Positions 35,287 to 43,627 of a stretch of 64,000 nt of DNA are shown here, piece by piece. This DNA comes from JBCBGF01 sp038526915. GTDB taxonomy: Bacteria > Pseudomonadota > Alphaproteobacteria > Rhodobacterales > Rhodobacteraceae. The stretch spans positions 124,001-188,000 of the forward strand of contig JBCBGF010000004.1 in NCBI GenBank assembly GCA_038526915.1, read 5' to 3'. Both the position numbers and the translations under genes were made by a program. The notes under the pieces are model-generated. The model saw nothing but the letters and a program-made list of their open reading frames with translations. It made no database searches and was not told where the DNA came from. Every line of letters starts with the position of its first letter. Positions within the stretch are counted from its first letter, which is position 1.

Positions 35287-35696
35287 CCGACACTGAAGTC
35301 GCCGACCTCTGCGCTCGCGCATTCCCCAAGGGCACACGGACATGGACCGCCGATGCAATCGGACAAACCCGATCCGCGCCGGGTGCTATCTTCGTTACAG
35401 AAGGCCCCGCCCTCGCTCTTGGTCGCGTTGCAGCAGGCGAAGCGGAGCTGTTTCTTATCGTCACCGACCCTGATGCACAGCGCCAAGGGCACGCCGCGCG
35501 GTGTCTTTCAGCATTTGAGATGGCCTGCCGCGCCGTGGGGGCAGAACTGGTGCATCTGGAACTGCGCGCCTCCAATACCGCCGCATATGCGCTTTATGAA
35601 GCGGCGGGCTACAGACGCGTTGGCGAACGACCAAACTATTACCCCACCAGCGATGGGGGCCGTGAAGCGGCCGTGCTGATGCAAAAGCGATTCTGA
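35283..35696 (+). CDS. rimI: RimI-like GNAT acetyltransferase
   Basis: A 137-residue N-acetyltransferase with the GNAT acetyl-CoA loop DPDAQRQGHAARCLSAF and the RimI-type end LELRASNTAAYALYEAAGYRRVGERPNYYP. The E. coli homologue acetylates the N-terminal Ala of ribosomal protein S18, and a tsaB-rimI pair is very common. The start is a GTG overlapping the tsaB stop. Chain is slightly shorter than E. coli RimI. Confidence 0.88.
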   Translation: MTDTEVADLCARAFPKGTRTWTADAIGQTRSAPGAIFVTEGPALALGRVAAGEAELFLIVTDPDAQRQGHAARCLSAFEMACRAVGAELVHLELRASNTAAYALYEAAGYRRVGERPNYYPTSDGGREAAVLMQKRF

Positions 35697-35771
35697 CACG
35701 CCCGCGCCCCGACGAATCGCCCAATCATCGGACAAAGCCCTGTGCCTGCGTCAATTCTGGGCAAAAGCCTA

Positions 35772-35801
35772 TTGACCCTCTCCCGCCCCTGCGGCCTTAA
35801 T
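35772..35801 (+). promoter_or_regulatory. Candidate promoter of the second ABC importer
   Basis: TTGACC (35772-35777) and CTTAAT (35796-35801) with an 18-nt spacer form a sigma-70-like promoter 88 bp before the binding-protein ATG, in the 192-bp gap after rimI. The -10 matches four of six positions. No purine riboswitch fold was recognised in the leader. Confidence 0.35.
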
Positions 35802-35888
35802 CGGGGACGATCTGAAATAGATCCACTGAACAACCGGTCGGGCTGCGTGATTTGCCACGGCCGCAACAATTGTAACTGGGAGAACCAA

Positions 35889-36890
35889 ATGACCCTCATG
35901 AAGTCACTTCTCGGAGCGGCCGCCGGCGTTGCGCTTACCGCCGGGATGGCCACGGCTGAGCCCGCGATCATCTTTGATCTTGGCGGCAAGTTCGACAAAT
36001 CCTTCAACGAAGCCGCGTTCAATGGCGCAAGCCGCTGGGCCGAAGAAACGGGCGGGTCGTTCCGCGAGATCGAGATGCAGTCGGAAGCACAGCGTGAACA
36101 AGCGCTGCGCCGCTTTGCCGAAGCCGGTGCCAACCCTGTCGTCATGACGGGCTTTGCCTTTGGCAACGTGCTGTCGGAAGTCGCACCCGACTATCCGGAC
36201 ACACAGTTTGCGATCATCGACATGGTGGTGGATCAGCCAAACGTGCGCTCGGTCGTCTTCACCGAACATGAAGGGTCGTTCCTGGTCGGGATGATGGCGG
36301 CCAAGGCGTCCGAGTCGGGCACCGTCGGTTTCGTCGGCGGGATGGACATCCCTCTGATCCGCAAATTCGCCTGTGGGTATGCCCAGGGCGTCAAGCACGT
36401 GAACCCCGATGCCGAGATCATCGCCAACATGACGGGCACCACACCGGCCGCCTGGAATGACCCGGTGAAGGGTGGCGAGTTGACGAAGGCCCAGATCAGC
36501 CAAGGCGCTGACGTAGTCTACGCGGCTGCCGGCGGCACCGGCGTGGGCGTTCTGCAGGCCGCCGCCGACGAAGGCATCCTGTCGATCGGCGTGGACAGCA
36601 ACCAGAACTACCTGCACCCCGGTTCGGTCCTGACCTCGATGCTGAAGCGTGTGGACAACGCCGTTTACGAGGCCTTCACCACCGGCATGGACGGCTCGTT
36701 TGAGACCGGCATCGTCGTGATGGACCTGGCTGCCGAGGGCGTGGGCTATGCGGTGGATGAATTCAACGCAGAGCTGGTATCGGATGAGATGCAGGCCGCT
36801 GTGGAAGAGGCGAAGGCTGCGATCATCGCGGGCGACCTGCCAGTGCATGACTACACCTCGGACGATAGCTGCCCCGCGCTGACGTTCTGA
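35889..36890 (+). CDS. BMP-family substrate-binding protein of ABC importer (cassette 2)
   Basis: A 333-residue periplasmic protein with a Sec signal peptide (1-23, cleavage after ATA before EPA) and no lipobox. BMP-family landmarks are AIIFDLGGKFDKSFNEAAFNGA, GFVGGMDIPLIRKFACGYAQG and IGVDSNQNYLHPGSVLTSMLKR, which match the PnrA purine-nucleoside binding proteins more closely than the binding protein at 5155 does. ATG at 35889 has GGGAGA upstream; a second ATG three codons later is possible. It is the first gene of its operon, opposite to the first cassette, and is followed by a terminator-like hairpin that would raise its expression above the other subunits. Confidence 0.92.
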   Translation: MTLMKSLLGAAAGVALTAGMATAEPAIIFDLGGKFDKSFNEAAFNGASRWAEETGGSFREIEMQSEAQREQALRRFAEAGANPVVMTGFAFGNVLSEVAPDYPDTQFAIIDMVVDQPNVRSVVFTEHEGSFLVGMMAAKASESGTVGFVGGMDIPLIRKFACGYAQGVKHVNPDAEIIANMTGTTPAAWNDPVKGGELTKAQISQGADVVYAAAGGTGVGVLQAAADEGILSIGVDSNQNYLHPGSVLTSMLKRVDNAVYEAFTTGMDGSFETGIVVMDLAAEGVGYAVDEFNAELVSDEMQAAVEEAKAAIIAGDLPVHDYTSDDSCPALTF

Positions 36891-36912
36891 TTCGGTCCCG
36901 ATAGACCGTTTC

Positions 36913-36946
36913 GGGGCCGCGCGATCATCGTCGCGCGGCCCCTTTT
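36913..36946 (+). terminator. Intra-operon terminator-like hairpin
   Basis: A perfect 12-bp GC-rich stem (36913-36924 with 36931-36942), 6-nt loop, then TTTT, between the binding protein and ATPase genes. It probably reduces transcription of the downstream genes or protects the 3' end of the binding-protein mRNA. Confidence 0.85.
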
Positions 36947-36977
36947 GCAAGACCCACCACCGAAGGACGCCCGCCCC

Positions 36978-38540
36978 ATGTCTGACGCCGCACCTGCCAT
37001 TGAGCTTCGGGGAATCTCCAAGGCCTTTGGCCCTGTGCAGGCCAACAAAGACATCTCGATCCGCGTGATGCCGGGCACGATCCACGGAATCATCGGCGAA
37101 AACGGCGCAGGTAAGTCGACGCTGATGTCGATCCTTTATGGCTTCTACAAAGCCGATGCCGGTGAGATTTATATCAACGGCAACCAGACCCAGATTCCAG
37201 ATAGCCAGGCAGCGATCGCGGCCGGCATCGGCATGGTGTTCCAGCATTTCAAGCTGGTTGAGAACTTCACGGTGCTGGAAAACGTCGTGCTCGGCGCCGA
37301 AGAGGGCGCGATGCTACGGCCCTCACTGGCAAAGGCGCGGACCCTGCTCACGCAGTTGGCCGATGAATACGAGTTGAACGTGAACCCCGACGCGCGGATC
37401 GAGGATATCGGCGTGGGGATGCAGCAGCGGGTGGAAATCCTGAAGGCGCTCTATCGGCAGGCCGAGATCCTGATCCTGGATGAGCCCACCGGCGTGTTGA
37501 CACCCGCAGAGGCCGATCACCTCTTCCGCATCCTGCGCGGGCTTCGGGATGAGGGGAAAACCATCATCCTGATTACGCACAAGCTGCGTGAAATCATGGA
37601 AGTTACCGACACGGTCAGCGTGATGCGCCGCGGGCAGATGACCGCGACCGTCAAGACGACCGAGACCAGCCCCGAAGAACTGGCCGAGCTGATGGTTGGC
37701 CGCAAGGTTCTGCTGCGCGTCGACAAGAAACCGGCGCAGCCTGGTGCGACGGTTCTGGAGGTCGACAACCTGCGGATCACCGACGACAAGGGTGTCGAGC
37801 GGCTCAAGGGCGTGTCGCTCAACGTGCGCGCGGGCGAAATCCTCGGGATCGCCGGCGTGGCGGGCAACGGCCAGTCCGAGCTTCTCGAAATCCTCGGCGG
37901 CTATGCCAAGGGCACCGGCACGATCCGCGTCAACGGACAAGAGATCGACCTGACCGGCGCGCATTCCGATGGCCAGTCACGGCGCGAGAGGGGCATCGCA
38001 CATGTGCCGGAAGACCGGCAGCGTGAAGGCCTGATCATGGATTACATGGCCTGGGAGAACACGGTCTTTGGCTATCACCACGACCCTGCCTATCAGAAAA
38101 ACACTTGGTCAATGGACAACAGCGGAATCCTGGTCGAGACCGAGGCCAAGATGGAGCGCTTCGACGTGCGCCCCCCGAACCCGCGGCTGACTGCCAAAAG
38201 CTTTTCCGGAGGCAACCAGCAAAAGATCGTTCTAGCGCGCGAGATTGAGCGGAATCCCGATTTGCTTCTGATCGGTCAGCCCACACGCGGCGTCGATATC
38301 GGTGCGATTGAGTTTATCCACCAGCGGATCATCGAGCTGCGCGATGCGGGCAAGGCGATCCTCTTGGTCTCGGTCGAGCTGGATGAGATCATGTCCTTGT
38401 CTGACCGGATTGCCGTGATGTTTGACGGCCAGATCATGGGCGAACGCGATCCGGCGACGACAAATCAGAAAGAGCTGGGCCTGTTGATGGCCGGCATCAC
38501 CGACACAGCGGGCGCGGTGCCCGAAGCCGTGGGGGCCTGA
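36978..38540 (+). CDS. BMP/Nup-type ABC importer, double ATP-binding protein (cassette 2)
   Basis: A 520-residue tandem ATPase. First half: Walker A GENGAGKS (40-47), signature-like IGVGMQQRVEILKAL and Walker B ILILDEPTGVLTP. Second half: degenerate P-loop GVAGNGQSELLEIL and signature SFSGGNQQKIVLAREI. It powers uptake through the permeases that follow by 4 bp. ATG at 36978 is preceded by GAAGGA; an ATG 33 nt earlier would place the start in the terminator loop region. Confidence 0.92.
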   Translation: MSDAAPAIELRGISKAFGPVQANKDISIRVMPGTIHGIIGENGAGKSTLMSILYGFYKADAGEIYINGNQTQIPDSQAAIAAGIGMVFQHFKLVENFTVLENVVLGAEEGAMLRPSLAKARTLLTQLADEYELNVNPDARIEDIGVGMQQRVEILKALYRQAEILILDEPTGVLTPAEADHLFRILRGLRDEGKTIILITHKLREIMEVTDTVSVMRRGQMTATVKTTETSPEELAELMVGRKVLLRVDKKPAQPGATVLEVDNLRITDDKGVERLKGVSLNVRAGEILGIAGVAGNGQSELLEILGGYAKGTGTIRVNGQEIDLTGAHSDGQSRRERGIAHVPEDRQREGLIMDYMAWENTVFGYHHDPAYQKNTWSMDNSGILVETEAKMERFDVRPPNPRLTAKSFSGGNQQKIVLAREIERNPDLLLIGQPTRGVDIGAIEFIHQRIIELRDAGKAILLVSVELDEIMSLSDRIAVMFDGQIMGERDPATTNQKELGLLMAGITDTAGAVPEAVGA

Positions 38541-38544
38541 GACG

Positions 38545-39675
38545 ATGCAAAAGATGCCGCAATGGGCCGATGTCTTTCTGATCCCGCTCATCAGCCTGCT
38601 GATCGCGTTCTTTATCTCGGGCCTAGTGATCCTCGCCATCGGGGAGAGCCCGATCGAGGCGGTGCAAATCATGGTCACCGGCGCACTAGGATCGACCTAT
38701 GGCTGGGGCTATACCCTTTACTATACAACGAATTTCATCTTCACGGGCCTTGCCGTCGCCGTGGCCTTCCACGCCCGATTGTTCAACATCGGCGGTGAAG
38801 GGCAGGCCATGCTGGGCGGGCTTGGCGTGGCGCTCGTGTGTTTGTCGATTGACTGGCCGCACTGGCTGATCGCCCTGCCCATCGCCCTGATCGGCGGCGC
38901 CATATTCGGCGCGGCGTGGGCGGCGATTCCCGCCTACCTCCAGGCCAAACGCGGCAGCCATATCGTGATCACGACGATCATGTTCAACTTCATCGCGGCG
39001 GCCCTTTTGAACTACATGCTGGTCAACGTCATGCGGCCCCAGGGCGCGATGGACCCCGCCAGCGCGCGGTTCCCCGAAGGGAGCAATCTGCCGACCTTCC
39101 AGGATATGTTCGCGACGGCAGAGGCCCCGCTTTTCCGCGGTGCGCCCGTCAACGTCACCTTCTTCATCGCCATCGCCGCCTGTTTCCTCGTCTGGTGGCT
39201 GATCTGGCGAACGCGGCTCGGATACGAGATCCGTGCCTTCGGGCATTCCGAGACAGCCGCCGTTTATGCCGGCATATCGCCCGTGAAGATCACGGTGATC
39301 GCCATGCTGATCTCGGGTGGCCTCGCCGGGTGCATGGCCATCAACAACGTGATGGGAGAGGCAGAGCGTTTGGTCCTGAACTCGGTCGAAGGGGCGGGCT
39401 TCATCGGCATCGCGGTCGCGCTCATGGGCCGATCTCATCCGTTCGGTGTTCTGCTTGCTGCGCTTTTGTTCGGGTTTCTGTACCAGGGCGGAGCCGAGCT
39501 GAGCCTGTGGTCCAACATCCCGCGCGAGTTGATCGTGGTGATCCAGGCGCTGGTGATTCTATTCACAGGAGCGCTCGATAACATGGTGCGGATGCCGCTG
39601 GAGCGGCTATTCTTGGCGCTTTCGCGCAAACCGGATGCCGCGAAGGCCAGCGCCAAGACGGAGGCTGCGGAATGA
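38545..39675 (+). CDS. BMP/Nup-type ABC importer permease 1 (cassette 2)
   Basis: A 376-residue inner-membrane permease with about eight to ten helices. Family marks are FHARLFNIGGEGQAMLGGLG and the segment HIVITTIMFNFIAAALLNYM. It corresponds to the permease at 3085 in cassette 1 and forms a heterodimer with the permease at 39744. The stop overlaps by 4 nt (ATGA) with a 22-codon open frame that spans the gap to the next permease. Confidence 0.9.
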   Translation: MQKMPQWADVFLIPLISLLIAFFISGLVILAIGESPIEAVQIMVTGALGSTYGWGYTLYYTTNFIFTGLAVAVAFHARLFNIGGEGQAMLGGLGVALVCLSIDWPHWLIALPIALIGGAIFGAAWAAIPAYLQAKRGSHIVITTIMFNFIAAALLNYMLVNVMRPQGAMDPASARFPEGSNLPTFQDMFATAEAPLFRGAPVNVTFFIAIAACFLVWWLIWRTRLGYEIRAFGHSETAAVYAGISPVKITVIAMLISGGLAGCMAINNVMGEAERLVLNSVEGAGFIGIAVALMGRSHPFGVLLAALLFGFLYQGGAELSLWSNIPRELIVVIQALVILFTGALDNMVRMPLERLFLALSRKPDAAKASAKTEAAE

Positions 39676-39740
39676 TCGCCCTTTTGCCCCAACACGTCGC
39701 GGCACCTGGCGCCATTCGCCTCGCCACGGAAAGGGTCTGA
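39672..39740 (+). CDS. 22-codon open frame bridging the two permease genes
   Basis: Starting at an ATG that overlaps the permease stop (ATGA), this frame encodes a 22-residue peptide (beginning MIALLPQHV) and stops 3 bp before the ATG of the next permease. It could couple translation across the 68-bp gap, or be accidental. No homology is recognised and there is no independent ribosome site. Confidence 0.25.
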   Translation: MIALLPQHVAAPGAIRLATERV

Positions 39741-39743
39741 GCC

Positions 39744-40709
39744 ATGGATTTCGCAACCGCCCTTCAGATCCTCGACTCGACCATCCGCCTAGCCACGCCC
39801 CTTTTGCTCGCATGCCTCGCCGGGCTCTTTTCAGAACGCGCGGGCATTTTTGACATTGGCCTGGAAGGCAAGATGTTGGCGGCGGCGTTTTTCTCAGCCG
39901 CTTTGGCCGCCATCTCCGGCTCGGTCTGGATCGGCCTTCTAGCGGGCATTACCGCCTCGATTGTCCTGTCTGTGATCCACGGCCTCGCCTCTATCACCTT
40001 TCGCGGCAATCAGTTGATCTCCGGCGTCGCAATCAACTTCCTCGCTGCGGGCTTGACCGTTCTCATCGCCCAAGACTGGTTCAGCCAGGGCGGGCGTACG
40101 CCTTCGCTCTCGGGCGACGCACGCTTTTCACCGATGGAGTGGCCGCTCGCTGGTGTCCTGGACAGCGTGCCGGTCCTCGGCCCTATCTATTCCGAAATCG
40201 TGTCTGGCCACACGTTCCTAGTCTACATTGCCATCCTCGCGGTTCCGGCCAGCTGGTACGTCCTGTTCCGCACGCGCTTTGGCTTGCGCCTCCGGGCGGT
40301 AGGCGAAAACCCGGCGGCGGTCGATACGGCGGGCATCTCGGTCGTGCGCATGCGCTATATCGCTGTTGCCATCTGCGGGCTACTGTGTGGACTGGCTGGC
40401 GCGTACCTTGCCACAGGGCTCGCCGCCGGGTTCGTCAAGGACATGAGCGCGGGGCGCGGGTTTATCGCATTGGCCGCCCTGATCTTTGCGAAATGGCGGC
40501 CGTGGTACGCCCTCTACGCCTGCCTTCTGTTCGGGTTCCTGGAGGCGATCGGCAACCGCTATCAGAACATCGAGGTGATCGGTGTCACGCTCCCTGTGCA
40601 GTTCATGCAGGCGCTGCCTTACATCCTTACGGTTGTCATCCTTGCGGGCTTCGTCGGCAAAGCGATCCCACCACGCGCAGGCGGGGAACCTTATGTGAAA
40701 GAGCGCTGA
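39744..40709 (+). CDS. BMP/Nup-type ABC importer permease 2 (cassette 2)
   Basis: A 321-residue polytopic permease. The N-terminal SERAGIFDIGLEGKMLAAAFF and the loop RAVGENPAAVDTAGISVVRM are hallmarks of the second permease of these importers and parallel those of the gene at 4170. It is the last gene of cassette 2. A hairpin at 40718-40741 follows and can end the operon. Substrate expected to be a nucleoside or base, by family only. Confidence 0.92.
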   Translation: MDFATALQILDSTIRLATPLLLACLAGLFSERAGIFDIGLEGKMLAAAFFSAALAAISGSVWIGLLAGITASIVLSVIHGLASITFRGNQLISGVAINFLAAGLTVLIAQDWFSQGGRTPSLSGDARFSPMEWPLAGVLDSVPVLGPIYSEIVSGHTFLVYIAILAVPASWYVLFRTRFGLRLRAVGENPAAVDTAGISVVRMRYIAVAICGLLCGLAGAYLATGLAAGFVKDMSAGRGFIALAALIFAKWRPWYALYACLLFGFLEAIGNRYQNIEVIGVTLPVQFMQALPYILTVVILAGFVGKAIPPRAGGEPYVKER

Positions 40710-40712
40710 ATG

Positions 40713-40741
40713 AAAAAGGGCAGGAGCCGCAGCCCCTGCCC
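40713..40741 (-). terminator. Terminator between convergent genes, strongest on the minus strand
   Basis: Stem GGGCAGG / CCTGCCC (40718-40724 with 40735-40741) followed on the minus strand by five T (40717-40713). It lies 23 bp after the stop of the minus-strand acidic-protein gene and 8 bp after the plus-strand permease. On the plus strand only a short CTTCG follows, so termination there is weaker. Confidence 0.75.
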
Positions 40742-40764
40742 TTCGATGCAAAATGGTGTCGCCG

Positions 40765-42825
40765 TCACTCGCCAGCGACGCGGGCCTCCGGATTGAACCG
40801 CGTCTCGTCCGTAACGGTGAACTGACCGCGCTTCAGCTTCTGGATCTTTCCCTGGCGAAGTAGCTGCCCAAAGGACCGCAGACCTGCCTCACGGGTGAAA
40901 GTCTCACGCTCAAAGCTCGCGACACGGCGCATCAGCTGCGGACGCGAGAACTCACGACGTCCCTCGACAAAGGCTGAATAAGCGGCCGCGGCCTCAAGCA
41001 GATCCGGCAACTCGGTGGCACCCATCTGTTTGGCAAACTCGGCAAAGCCACCGCTGCCCTCGGCCATCGGGTCTTCCATTTGTTTGATTGTCTGCGTGTT
41101 GACCCGGCGCGGCAGGACCGATTTCGGGCCTTCGGTTTTCACACCGGAATCCACCCGCTGCGATGACACAAGCATCAGCGGCGAGGGGGTTTCCGCGATC
41201 GGCGCTGGCCGTTCGGACGAGGCTTTGGTCTCATCCGGTTTGCGGGGACGGACGACCTTGGCCAGATCCGCGCGATAGCGGCTTTGCTCATCGGCGTCTT
41301 CCTCTTCCTTCGCGGTGCCACGGCCCAGCGCAAGATCCGCCTTCGTCGCGGCGACCGCTGCTTTCAGGTGGGCAATGGCAGACCGCCGACGGCTGCTTTC
41401 ATCTTCGTCGAGTTTGGAGTTGGTTTCTTCGAGGATCCGGTCAAACGCAGCCTCGCCATCGGGCTCCGGCTCGAAGGCGGTGGTGTCGTCTTCTTCGGCA
41501 GGGTCCTCGTCCTGCGCAGCTTCGGCGACGATCTCCTCGACCGACTGCGACACCGGCTCAACCTCTGGCGAAACTGGCTCTTCCGACGCAACGGCCTCCT
41601 CCCCATCAGACAACGCCGCTGTCACCGATGCGAGCGTATCTGCATCATCGGCATCAGAGTAATCGTCTTCGACGGGTGCGGCGTCCTCGACAGCCTCAAC
41701 GACCTCGTCAACGTCGTCCTCGGCACCAGCCTCTTCCGCCGGGCTTTCGGTACTCACAGGCTCCAGGCCCTTTGACGGACCCTCGTCGACGCCGTCAAGC
41801 GCGGCAAGATCCTGCAGGTCCTCTTCATCTTCGATCGCGTGAAGGTCATCGAGTTCCAAGTCGCCATCCGCCGCGTCCAGGGGCGCGTCGTCAAGGTCAG
41901 CGTCGTCCAGATCAAACGTGGCTTCTTCGAACAGGGCCGTGTCATCAGCATCATGGCCGAGGACGGCAGGACGATCGACCTCCGCTTCGTCCAACGTGTC
42001 AGTGGGCACGGGTTTTACGGCAGCGATCGGTTCCGCGTGCTGCGCATCCGACCGCTTCAATTGGATGATGCGCGATGCGATATCCGAGGCTGCGGGGGCG
42101 GCGGGTGCATGATCTTCGACACCAAGCTCCTCCGCAGCGTGCGACACCTCTTCGATGCCCTCGTCCACCGCATCAGCACCGGCGTCTTCGTCTTCCGCGT
42201 CCGCAAATGCCTCACCCAGGGTCACGTCCGGCGCGTCCTTGGCGGGCTGGGGTACCGGCTCCAACGCAGGCGTCACATCTGCAATCGGCGGAGTCTCGTC
42301 TTCAAAGGAGACGTCGTCGAACGCGCTTTCGATCGATCCAGAATAGGGATCTGACGGCAGAGGCGCATCGAATTCGTCATCAGCCTCTTCCACGGGACGA
42401 TTGCGCGCGACAACCGCGCGAATGCGGCTCAGCTTAGCGGCGATGCTGCCTTCGTCACCTTCCACCGTGGCCTGGGCAGGCTCTGGGACGGTGTCGACAG
42501 CCTTAACCACCGGGGCGGGCGCAGCAACCGGTGCAGGCTGTGGCGCGGGCTCGGGCGTTTCTGCAACGGGCTCGACCTGACGCAGAACGATGCCATCGTC
42601 CTGAACACGGGCCTCGACCCGTCGCTGCACCTCTTGCTCGGCGATGCGATGCAGCATTTCTGCATCCGGTGTGGGCGGTTCCGCGCCAAAGTACCGATCA
42701 TCTGCCGCAAGGTCGCGGAAGTACTCGGCGATGGACTTCATCGTCGAGAATGGGTCATCAAAGCCTTCGAGCGTACAAGAGAACGTCCCATACGACACGG
42801 TTAGGATTTTGCTCGGGCCTACCAT
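40765..42825 (-). CDS. Large acidic protein of unknown function with conserved ends
   Basis: A 686-residue protein. The first ~75 residues form a compact, conserved-looking block (ILTVSYGTFSCTLEGFDD, then EYFRDLAADDRYFGAEPPTP). The middle, about residues 100-540, is low-complexity, dominated by Asp, Glu, Ala, Val and Pro, and is surely disordered and highly acidic. The last ~90 residues (LPDLLEAAAAYSAFVEGRR through GKIQKLKRGQFTVTDETRF) look like a helical, winged-helix-like domain with a basic end. No signal peptide or membrane helix. I believe similar proteins occur across Rhodobacterales without known function; some databases label them chemotaxis-like, which nothing here supports. Start at 42825 follows GGGGAG; the upstream Met lacks such a site. 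It ends in a good terminator. Confidence 0.75.
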   Translation of the reverse strand: MVGPSKILTVSYGTFSCTLEGFDDPFSTMKSIAEYFRDLAADDRYFGAEPPTPDAEMLHRIAEQEVQRRVEARVQDDGIVLRQVEPVAETPEPAPQPAPVAAPAPVVKAVDTVPEPAQATVEGDEGSIAAKLSRIRAVVARNRPVEEADDEFDAPLPSDPYSGSIESAFDDVSFEDETPPIADVTPALEPVPQPAKDAPDVTLGEAFADAEDEDAGADAVDEGIEEVSHAAEELGVEDHAPAAPAASDIASRIIQLKRSDAQHAEPIAAVKPVPTDTLDEAEVDRPAVLGHDADDTALFEEATFDLDDADLDDAPLDAADGDLELDDLHAIEDEEDLQDLAALDGVDEGPSKGLEPVSTESPAEEAGAEDDVDEVVEAVEDAAPVEDDYSDADDADTLASVTAALSDGEEAVASEEPVSPEVEPVSQSVEEIVAEAAQDEDPAEEDDTTAFEPEPDGEAAFDRILEETNSKLDEDESSRRRSAIAHLKAAVAATKADLALGRGTAKEEEDADEQSRYRADLAKVVRPRKPDETKASSERPAPIAETPSPLMLVSSQRVDSGVKTEGPKSVLPRRVNTQTIKQMEDPMAEGSGGFAEFAKQMGATELPDLLEAAAAYSAFVEGRREFSRPQLMRRVASFERETFTREAGLRSFGQLLRQGKIQKLKRGQFTVTDETRFNPEARVAGE

Positions 42826-42973
42826 CGTGTTCGCTTTCTCCCCCGATCCAGCGGAAATCCGTCGAAAATGAAGTGCCCTCAAAATTGGAACAGACTGTGG
42901 CATTTCGGTGGATTTATTCTGGGCGCGAGTGTGATCTGTTTCCGTGACAAATACAAATCAAGTCAGTGAGTTC

Positions 42974-43627
42974 ATGATCATTCGCAGCGAAAACGCCGTC
43001 ACGCTGGTCGGTGCCAGCGAGGTTAGTATACAGGATATTGATGAAAGCTTGACGCGCGCCCCAATATTGGTGGCCGCAGACGGGGGTGCGGATCATCTGC
43101 TGGCGCAAAACCATCTGCCATCGGCTGTCATCGGCGATCTTGATAGCCTGTCAGACGCCGCCCAAACCACATTACCGCCAGATCGGCTACTCAGTGTTTC
43201 CGAACAGGAAACAACCGATTTCGAAAAATGCCTGCATCGCATTGATGCGCCGCTGATTCTAGCGCTGGGGTTCACGGGCGGGCGGATCGATCACGAACTG
43301 TCTGTGTACAACGCGTTGGCCCGCAACCCGCAAAAAACATGCATCGTTCTGGGGACGACCGATCTGGTTTTCCTCGCCCCGCGAACGCTTGATCTGACGC
43401 TGCCAAAGGCAAGCCGCCTATCGCTGTTTCCCATGGCACCGGTGCAGGGGCGTTCACAGGGATTGGAATGGCCGATTGAAGGAATTGAGTTCGCGCCAGC
43501 CGATCGCATCGGCACATCGAACCGTGTCACCGGCCCGGTTCACCTACAGTTTGACGCGGACGGGATGCTTGTCATTCTGCCGCGGGCGGCGCTGGACGCG
43601 GTTTGGCACGCACTGCACCCCGGCTAA
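42974..43627 (+). CDS. Thiamine pyrophosphokinase
   Basis: A 217-residue enzyme converting thiamine to thiamine diphosphate with ATP. Family motifs: VAADGGADHLL (33-43), AVIGDLDSLSD (51-61), TTDFEKCL and LGFTGGRIDHEL, then GxxxSLFPMAP in the C-terminal domain. ATG at 42974 is preferred; an in-frame GTG at 42944 would add ten residues. It is divergent from the acidic-protein gene (148 bp between starts). No THI-box riboswitch was recognised. Its last 56 bp overlap the convergent DMT permease gene. Confidence 0.88.
   Translation: MIIRSENAVTLVGASEVSIQDIDESLTRAPILVAADGGADHLLAQNHLPSAVIGDLDSLSDAAQTTLPPDRLLSVSEQETTDFEKCLHRIDAPLILALGFTGGRIDHELSVYNALARNPQKTCIVLGTTDLVFLAPRTLDLTLPKASRLSLFPMAPVQGRSQGLEWPIEGIEFAPADRIGTSNRVTGPVHLQFDADGMLVILPRAALDAVWHALHPG

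Noticed and set aside
35904..37247. 447-codon minus-strand frame opposite the BMP binding protein and the start of the ATPase
   Set aside because: It is antisense to two clear genes and crosses the terminator hairpin; no recognisable motif.
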